Shown in pieces: positions 16,730 to 20,854 of a stretch of 20,854 nucleotides of DNA. The stretch covers positions 1-20,854 of the forward strand of contig CANKTT010000011.1 of the NCBI GenBank assembly GCA_947486505.1, written 5' to 3'. Positions within the stretch are counted from its first letter, which is position 1, and each line of letters starts with the position of its first letter. Under the pieces are notes generated by a model. It ran no database searches. It saw only the letters and a program-made list of their open reading frames with translations, and was not told the DNA's origin. Made by a program: the position numbers and the translations under genes. This DNA comes from Actinomycetota bacterium (GTDB taxonomy: Bacteria; Actinomycetota; Actinomycetes; S36-B12; UBA5976).

Positions 16730-16889
16730 TGTGGATAGAAGAAATTTTCTTTCCACATCCAGTGGACAACATAATGCCTGATAAACGGCGGTTTTCAGAA
16801 GATCACAATTAATCTATCCCCAAGTTGTTAACCGTTAATCCCCAGAAAAGTCGGCAACTATCCCCAGTTCGTCCCCAGACTTGTCCACA
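16730..16889. promoter_or_regulatory. Cluster of DnaA-box-like 9-mers
   Basis: The actinobacterial DnaA box is close to TTGTCCACA/TTATCCACA. Seen here: CTATCCACA on minus (16738-16730), CTTTCCACA on plus (16749-16757), TTGTCCACT on minus (16769-16761), CTATCCCCA on plus (16814-16822 and 16858-16866), TAATCCCCA (16836-16844), TCGTCCCCA (16869-16877) and a perfect TTGTCCACA (16881-16889). The five rightmost plus-strand boxes start 22, 22, 11 and 12 bp apart, so they face one side of the helix. The first two boxes are the arms of a 28-bp imperfect palindrome (11 of 14 pairs). Binding by DnaA is inference; another regulator with a TCCMCA site would also fit. No dnaA or dnaN gene is in the window. 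Confidence 0.5.
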
Positions 16890-16916
16890 GCAAAAGTCTA
16901 AACTTTCTGAATTACG

Positions 16917-16946
16917 TTGCATCAACAGGTTAATAGCGCGTAAATT
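16917..16946 (+). promoter_or_regulatory. Predicted promoter of the hairpin RNA
   Basis: TTGCAT (16917-16922) and TAAATT (16941-16946) are separated by 18 bp. This is among the best -35/-10 matches in the window. The expected start, about 7 nt after the -10, falls at about 16953, the first paired base of the downstream hairpin. Confidence 0.45.
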
Positions 16947-16952
16947 TCACGA

Positions 16953-17036
16953 GTTGAAGCTCTCGAGATAACGAGCCGACATTCGCAAGGGGAAGGCGAA
17001 TGTTTGAGCACGCGGCTCGAGAGCTTCATCATTTTT
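16953..17036 (+). ncRNA. Candidate small structured RNA with terminal hairpin and U-run
   Basis: A transcript from about 16953 would fold into one long irregular stem. The basal stem pairs GAAGCTCTC (16956-16964) with GAGAGCTTC (17019-17027), flanked by T16955-A17028 and G16953-C17030. It continues either as GAG/CTC (16965-16967 with 17016-17018) or as GAGCCG/CGGCTC (16973-16978 with 17013-17018). A perfect 8-bp apical stem ACATTCGC/GCGAATGT (16979-16986 with 16996-17003) closes a purine loop AAGGGGAAG. Base 17031 is A, then five T (17032-17036), like an intrinsic terminator. Both neighbouring genes point away, so a terminator here only makes sense for a transcript made within the gap. It is not tRNA, SRP RNA or 6S RNA by any motif I can see. 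An attenuator for the downstream gene is a weaker alternative. Confidence 0.5.
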
Positions 17037-17051
17037 CGTAAGTATCTGGAC

Positions 17052-17065
17052 TAGCCTTGCTGTTT
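17052..17065 (+). promoter_or_regulatory. Leaderless-type -10 for the YgjP-like protease gene
   Basis: TAGCCT (17052-17057) lies 8 nt before GTG at 17066 and no SD is present, the same layout as nudC. If this is the -10, the first possible start, TTG at 17057, would lie upstream of the transcript, favouring GTG. Confidence 0.4.
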
Positions 17066-17695
17066 GTGACCAGTCAAAATCAGCCTTCACTCTTCGATTC
17101 TGAAGGCGACTTTGACGCGGGTGAGAAAAAATTGGCTGCGACTGAGGCAGTGGAGTTTGTTTACCAGCGAACTGATTTAACAAAAGTGCAGGTAAAGCGC
17201 AGTAAGCGGGCAAAGCGAAATGTAACTGCCTATCGTGACAACGAAAAAACTGTCGTTACAGTTCCGGACCGAATGGCTAAGCGAGATGTTGACGCGTACG
17301 TTACTGAATTAGTGAATCGCCTTGATGACCGAGACGAACGCACAAGTTCGCTGCAATCTCTGGAACAACGGGCACGCGCGCTTTCTCGTAGGTATTTGGG
17401 TCAAGACTTATTTGAAACCCACAAAGTACCAGTCAAGATACGTTGGGTCACCAATCAAAATTCCCGTTGGGGTTCTTGCACGCCAGATGAAGGGACGATT
17501 CGTCTTTCGCATCGCATGCAGCGGATGCCGAGTTATGTGATTGATTCAGTAATTGTTCATGAGTTAATTCATTTAATAGTTACTGATCACAGCCCGGTAT
17601 TTTATGCATTGATGAATAAGTATCCAGATCACGAAAAAGCAAAAGCGTATCTGGATGGTTACTCACATGCGCAACAGTTTTTATTGCCTCAGTAG
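17066..17695 (+). CDS. YgjP-like (DUF45) zinc metalloprotease
   Basis: A 209-aa protein of the YgjP/DUF45 group (COG1451), often annotated as M48-family metallopeptidase. Numbering is from the possible TTG start at 17057; subtract 3 for the GTG start used here. Motifs: VKIRWVTNQNSRWGSCTP (126-143), whose NSRWGSC is diagnostic of the group; the zinc site HELIH (168-172); and a third ligand His at 178 in TDHSPVFY. The N-terminal half is basic (QVKRSKRAKRNV, 45-56) and holds the strand-rich part of the fold. No signal peptide or membrane segment is seen, so it is probably cytosolic. The substrate is unknown. The gene stands alone on plus, facing the DUF2342 gene 8 nt downstream. Confidence 0.82.
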   Translation: MTSQNQPSLFDSEGDFDAGEKKLAATEAVEFVYQRTDLTKVQVKRSKRAKRNVTAYRDNEKTVVTVPDRMAKRDVDAYVTELVNRLDDRDERTSSLQSLEQRARALSRRYLGQDLFETHKVPVKIRWVTNQNSRWGSCTPDEGTIRLSHRMQRMPSYVIDSVIVHELIHLIVTDHSPVFYALMNKYPDHEKAKAYLDGYSHAQQFLLPQ

Positions 17696-17703
17696 CGCAA
17701 AAC

Positions 17704-19038
17704 TTAAGAATCGGTTTTGGGATCTTCTTTGGAAGATTCGATTGCCTTATTTAGTTCGGCCATTAGATCCTCGGTACCAGCGGAAAGAAAAGCATCGATG
17801 TCGTCGATGTCAGAGTCTCTTGGAAGTAAGTCAGGGTGAGACCACAAGGCGTCTCGAGCAGCAACGCCTTTGGTATCAGCGAGTCGTTGCCATAAGGCTG
17901 CAGCTTCTCGCATCCGACGCGGACGCATTTCAAGTCCGATCAATCCGCCAAAAACTTTCTCGGCAGGCCCGCCGGATGCTCGACGACGACGAAATACTTC
18001 CTCAAGCGCCACAGCCGATTGCAGGCGAGAGCCAGCGGCTTGAGTAACCACGACAGTGACCCAGCCTTCAATCAGGGCTAACAGCAGCTCTATGCGGGTT
18101 AGAGCTGCAACTTGTTCGGGGGTTTGGGTTGGCTCGAAGAGCGAGGAGGTCATCATGCTGTTGATGCTGTCGGGATTCGTTGGATCAATTTGAGTCATGG
18201 CTTCTTCGATTGCGCTGGTGTCAATCTTTACTCCGCGTGCGTAATCGGAAATTGCGGCCATCAGTTGGGACTGAATCCAAGGGGCTGCGGTAAACAGTCG
18301 TTGGTGCGCAAGCTCGCGAAGTGTTATGTAAAGCCTGGCTTCAGATTCATCGATGGAGAGTCCTCTAATGAAATCATTCGTATTGGAAATTACTAACCCG
18401 GGTTTACCAGATGCATTCAAAGGAATACCAACATCAGAATTACTCAAAACTTCAGTTGTCATTTGTCCAAGGGCTTGACCGAATTGGGTGCCGAACATAG
18501 TTGCGCCCATGGACTTTGCCATTGCCATTAGCGGACCAGTGATTGCAGCAAAGTCAGGCGAGGCCAAAGTTTCTCGAAGGTTGGCCGCAACTTCGTCCGG
18601 AAGGCTTGAAAGCAATTCCTCTGGAATATTGATAGTTCCTGCATCGTTACCTGACGGGAGCATTCCAGTCATGACACCTGCCATGGCATCTGCAACTGGT
18701 TGCACTACTACTTTCCAAGAATCAAAAGTAGAAGCCAGCCATTGTGTGCGCGTTACGCCATTGATGGTGTGACCAGCACTTGGAATCGTGGTGGCATCGT
18801 TAAGCCATAAGTCGGCTAAGTCAGCAGCTGATCGGAGCTTGTCGTTGTCGGACTCGTTGATCGCGGGATCCCCAGCTTTACTTAGCGCTTGATCAGATGC
18901 AGTGTGAGCGCTTGTCCAGTTAACTGAGCCACCTGATGGATCTCCACCATTTCGCAGCATGCGACCCATGTTCTCGAGCATGTCGGCTAACTCGTTGTTA
19001 TCGTCGCCACCAGGGGCGAATCCAAACGGCATAGTCAT
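17704..19038 (-). CDS. DUF2342 zincin-like hydrolase (TIGR03624 type)
   Basis: A 444-aa protein matching the actinobacterial DUF2342 family, placed as Rv3195 is in mycobacteria. The family is predicted to have a zincin fold, but its substrate is unknown. The central helix reads LYITLRELAHQRLF (236-249): the classic HExxH has Arg for the first His (RELAH). A second acidic helix, ALIEGWVTVVV (321-331), follows about 80 residues on. As I recall, the REAAH form is normal for this subfamily, so it may be non-catalytic or use other ligands. The N-terminus is Gly/Asp/Asn-rich (PGGDDNNE) and the C-terminus acidic with Asp/Ser (about 408-444). No signal peptide. ATG at 19038 has AGG 3 nt upstream; ATG at 19032 (M3) has better spacing. 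Confidence 0.8.
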   Translation of the reverse strand: MTMPFGFAPGGDDNNELADMLENMGRMLRNGGDPSGGSVNWTSAHTASDQALSKAGDPAINESDNDKLRSAADLADLWLNDATTIPSAGHTINGVTRTQWLASTFDSWKVVVQPVADAMAGVMTGMLPSGNDAGTINIPEELLSSLPDEVAANLRETLASPDFAAITGPLMAMAKSMGATMFGTQFGQALGQMTTEVLSNSDVGIPLNASGKPGLVISNTNDFIRGLSIDESEARLYITLRELAHQRLFTAAPWIQSQLMAAISDYARGVKIDTSAIEEAMTQIDPTNPDSINSMMTSSLFEPTQTPEQVAALTRIELLLALIEGWVTVVVTQAAGSRLQSAVALEEVFRRRRASGGPAEKVFGGLIGLEMRPRRMREAAALWQRLADTKGVAARDALWSHPDLLPRDSDIDDIDAFLSAGTEDLMAELNKAIESSKEDPKTDS

Positions 19039-19088
19039 TTTTCCTACTTCTCTTTTTCACCTAGGCCCAAAAACTCCCAATACTCACA

Positions 19089-19116
19089 AGGGTATGCCCA
19101 GCAGTAGCCTTAGCAA
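19089..19116 (-). promoter_or_regulatory. Possible promoter of the DUF2342 gene
   Basis: On the minus strand TTGCTA (plus 19116-19111) and TACCCT (plus 19094-19089) are 16 bp apart. A start about 7 nt downstream would give a leader of roughly 45 nt ending in the AGG ahead of the ATG. The match is moderate and rests on hexamers alone. Confidence 0.3.
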
Positions 19117-19209
19117 ATCATTTGGGATCTAGCCCACGGCGAACAGCCGAATCATTCACGTACGCTGTAAGACTAGAAACTTAAAATCTTCCAACCGAAA
19201 TGGCGCGCC

Positions 19210-20271
19210 ATGCAAAAGAAGTTTAGACCGACGCTCTCGTGGTCACTTTTGATTTTGCTAGGTGCTGCGATGTTTATCCCAGTGCCATATGTGATGACTG
19301 CGCCCGGGCCTGTGTTTAACACGATTGGCGAGATCAAGGATGTTGAATTGATTTCAATTTCCGGGACACAGACTTATCCAACTGAGGGTGAACTAGACAT
19401 GACTACGGTCAGTGAATACGGGGGACCGCAGCAAGGTTTGGATATGTTTCAAGCGATTTGGGGTTGGTTAAGTCCTGATCGACGAGTAGTGCCAAGGGAA
19501 TCGGTTTACCCTGAAGGGGAAACTCAAGAAGAAAACACAGCCAGAAATGTAAAGTCGTTTAGCACTTCACAAAGCTATGCAATCGCAGCTGCAATGAAAT
19601 ATCTAGATCAGCCAGTCAATGAAAAAGTAGTCGTAACCAGCGTTGGCCCAGACACGCCCGCTCAAGACAAGTTGCGCGCCGGTGACGAAATCCTCGAAGT
19701 CGATGGAATCGTAATGAAAACCCCAGAGCAAGTTGTTGCTGCGGTTCAATCCAAGCCAGTTGGAACCGATTTAGATTTTTCTGTGGTTCGCAAGGATTCC
19801 AAACTTGATGTCGTTGTTACATCAAGCACTCGCCAAGACGATCCTGAAACTGATCAAGACGAATCAATGATTCCGTACGTCGGAATAGGAATCGACATTA
19901 GTTATTCTGCAGACTTTGAAATCAAATTCGGCGTCACAGGTGTTGGTGGTCCCAGCGCAGGAACGATGTTTGCCGTCGCAATCATCGACAAGTTAACGCC
20001 TGGCGCATTGACTCAAGGCAAGATTATTGCTGGCACTGGAGCAATCGATCCAGATGGAAACGTCGGTGACATCGGTGGAATTCAACAGAAGTTAATTGGA
20101 GCCCGCGACGCTGGAGCAGTACTGTTTCTAGCGCCAGCGGGCAATTGTGATGAAGTTATTGGCCACATCCCCAACGGATTAACAGTTGCCTCAGTTAAGA
20201 CACTTTCAGAAGCGATGGCAGCGATTGAAAACTTCAACTCGGGCGAGGCTATTAAATCTTGTTTGAAATAG
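19210..20271 (+). CDS. Membrane-anchored PDZ and Lon-type (S16) serine protease
   Basis: A 353-aa extracytoplasmic protease of the YlbL/Rv3194c type. An N-terminal signal-anchor spans about 11-30, followed by PVPYVMTAPGPVFNTIG, a conserved stretch of this family. The PDZ domain covers about 130-205 (VTSVGPDTPAQDKLRAGDEI, then VDGIVMKTPEQVVAAV). The C-terminal Lon-protease domain has the Ser-Lys dyad: S249 in GVGGPSAGTMF and K294 in GGIQQKLIGARDAG, with TGAIDPDGNVGDIGG between. There is no AAA+ ATPase domain, as usual for the family. In Bacillus, YlbL contributes to recovery from DNA damage by degrading a division inhibitor, from memory; a similar role here is inference. No SD before the ATG; a TAAAAT -10 at 19182-19187 would give a leader of about 16 nt. 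Confidence 0.9.
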   Translation: MQKKFRPTLSWSLLILLGAAMFIPVPYVMTAPGPVFNTIGEIKDVELISISGTQTYPTEGELDMTTVSEYGGPQQGLDMFQAIWGWLSPDRRVVPRESVYPEGETQEENTARNVKSFSTSQSYAIAAAMKYLDQPVNEKVVVTSVGPDTPAQDKLRAGDEILEVDGIVMKTPEQVVAAVQSKPVGTDLDFSVVRKDSKLDVVVTSSTRQDDPETDQDESMIPYVGIGIDISYSADFEIKFGVTGVGGPSAGTMFAVAIIDKLTPGALTQGKIIAGTGAIDPDGNVGDIGGIQQKLIGARDAGAVLFLAPAGNCDEVIGHIPNGLTVASVKTLSEAMAAIENFNSGEAIKSCLK

Positions 20272-20302
20272 AATACAAAACTAACTACGAAAGCGGGAAA
20301 AC

Positions 20303-20614
20303 ATGAATGAGATATCAGCCATCGAATTACTAGCTATATACAAAAATGTTTCAATCATTGATGTTCGCGAGCTTGATGAATATGTATCTGGGCACATCGC
20401 TGGTGCAATCCACATCCCGCTTTCAATGATCCCAGTTCGGCAAAGTGAAATCGATAAGTCAAAAACTCATTACCTAATCTGTGAGGTTGGTGGAAGATCC
20501 GGACAAGCTGGAAAATTCCTAGAAGACCAAGGATTTGAAGTTGTCAATGTAGCGGGTGGGACCGGGGCACTGCGCCAAATTGGCACCCCGCTAAACCTTG
20601 GTGAACAACCCTAA
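20303..20614 (+). CDS. Stand-alone rhodanese-domain sulfurtransferase
   Basis: A 103-aa single-domain rhodanese. SIIDVRELDEYVSGHIAGAI (17-36) is the CH2A-type motif and C60 in LICEVGGRSGQAG is the active-site Cys that carries the persulfide. VVNVAGGTGALRQIGTPL is the C-terminal CH2B region, ending in the common GxPL form. The sulfur donor and acceptor are unknown. The active-site loop CxVGGRS matches that of the MoeZ rhodanese domain at the other end of the window. The ATG has a weak GGGA at 4 nt. It lies 31 nt after the PDZ/Lon protease gene and is probably co-transcribed with it. Confidence 0.88.
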   Translation: MNEISAIELLAIYKNVSIIDVRELDEYVSGHIAGAIHIPLSMIPVRQSEIDKSKTHYLICEVGGRSGQAGKFLEDQGFEVVNVAGGTGALRQIGTPLNLGEQP

Positions 20615-20625
20615 AAAGGTTTTAG
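20611..20625. terminator. Weak AT-rich hairpin between convergent genes
   Basis: CTAAAA (20611-20616) and TTTTAG (20620-20625) form a 6-bp stem with loop AGG in the 15-nt gap between two convergent genes, overlapping the rhodanese stop. The stem is mostly A-T and short, so as a terminator it is marginal. Confidence 0.25.
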
Positions 20626-20629
20626 TGGT

Positions 20630-20854
20630 TTAGTCCGCAAAGGTTGACGCAACGGCGTCATTAAGTCGAGTCACAAGATTCGGTGCCACTGCAACTGCGT
20701 CGGCCGAATCATGGGTTCGGTATCGCAAGGCATTTAAGTTTTGTCCGCTACGTAGTACAGCACTGACTATTCGTACATCTCGACGATCTGGATGATCTGA
20801 TGCTGCTTGAACCAATGCGGAATCGTCATTAGAAGGCAAATCTGATTCAGCCGA
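20630..20854 (-). CDS. PPA1309-family protein, C-terminus only (partial, right edge)
   Basis: The minus-strand frame is open from the right edge to TAA at 20632-20630, giving the last 74 residues (ending NDAVASTFAD). DHPDRRDVRIVSAVLRSGQN followed by ALRYRTHD, then APNLVTRLNDAVASTF, fits the C-terminal half of PPA1309 proteins (HPDR-x-VR-hydrophobic, VLR-G, LR-R-HD, LV-x-x-L-x-x-A). These are small actinobacterial proteins of unknown function usually next to the PDZ protease gene. The gene's start lies outside the window, so an internal TTG at 20839 is not a real start. It is convergent with the rhodanese gene. Confidence 0.72.
   Translation of the reverse strand, partial: SAESDLPSNDDSALVQAASDHPDRRDVRIVSAVLRSGQNLNALRYRTHDSADAVAVAPNLVTRLNDAVASTFAD

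Larger units (their letters stand above)
16529..17065. other. Long divergent intergenic region with several unexplained signals
   Basis: This 537-bp gap is by far the longest here; most others are under 110 bp. It separates the divergent E1-like and YgjP-like genes. From left to right it has a possible 56-codon ORF, a 17-bp tandem repeat, two copies of TTGTTAACCG (16695-16704 and 16825-16834), a cluster of DnaA-box-like 9-mers, and a promoter followed by a long hairpin with a T-run. A leaderless-type promoter for the downstream gene closes it. No long ORF was found in it on either strand. Confidence 0.8.

Noticed and set aside
16730..16889. Calling the DnaA-box cluster the chromosomal origin (oriC)
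   Set aside because: No dnaA, dnaN, rpmH or gyrB is in the window, several boxes have TCCCCA in place of TCCACA, and gene directions on both sides give no clear polarity. Reported only as a DnaA-box-like array.
16953..17036. SRP (4.5S) RNA or tRNA
   Set aside because: The conserved SRP apical sequence is absent, and the fold is a single hairpin without cloverleaf arms or a T-loop motif.
19202..19209. GGCGCGCC palindrome just before the PDZ/Lon protease start
   Set aside because: A single 8-bp palindrome with no second copy or associated element; more likely chance than a site.

Overview
The window looks like chromosomal DNA from an actinobacterium with a small, fairly low-GC, tightly packed genome. 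A streamlined freshwater lineage such as Nanopelagicales/acI is a reasonable guess, but this is inference. Three things point there: a mycoredoxin (mycothiol biochemistry); the order adnA-adnB-nudC-mrx1-uvrD2-ABC1 kinase-DUF2342-PDZ/Lon protease, which as I recall it mirrors the Mycobacterium tuberculosis Rv3202c to Rv3194c region; and several genes whose start codon sits 6 to 8 nt after a TANNNT -10 hexamer, the actinobacterial leaderless pattern. No rRNA, tRNA, CRISPR array, insertion sequence or phage gene was seen.

Left part (1-3845): the start of a probable TetR-type regulator runs off the left edge. Divergent from it is moeZ, an E1-like adenylyltransferase/rhodanese fusion for sulfur-carrier activation. 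Next, on the minus strand, is a large membrane protein that joins a degenerate kinase-like domain to a flippase-like (LPG synthase TM) domain.

Centre (3952-14156): a DNA-repair and redox block. adnA and adnB overlap by 4 nt and encode the two helicase-nuclease subunits that resect double-strand breaks. A minus-strand EEP-family phosphodiesterase follows, then nudC, mrx1 and a short uvrD2 that ends just after helicase motif VI and so lacks the usual C-terminal extension.

Right part (14153-20854): a coupled minus-strand pair, an E1/ThiF-like protein with a probable RiPP-recognition-type N-terminus followed by an ABC1 atypical kinase. A 537-bp divergent intergenic region comes next, then a YgjP-like metalloprotease, a DUF2342 zincin-like protein, a secreted PDZ/Lon-type serine protease, a stand-alone rhodanese, and the C-terminus of a PPA1309-family protein at the right edge.

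The least explained part is the intergenic region 16529-17065, by far the longest in the window. It holds a 17-bp tandem repeat, an array of DnaA-box-like 9-mers spaced by whole helical turns (one is a perfect TTGTCCACA), and a promoter followed at once by a long irregular hairpin and a T-run, which looks like a small-RNA gene of about 84 nt. It also has a possible 56-codon Cys/His-rich ORF. I recognise none of these as a described element.
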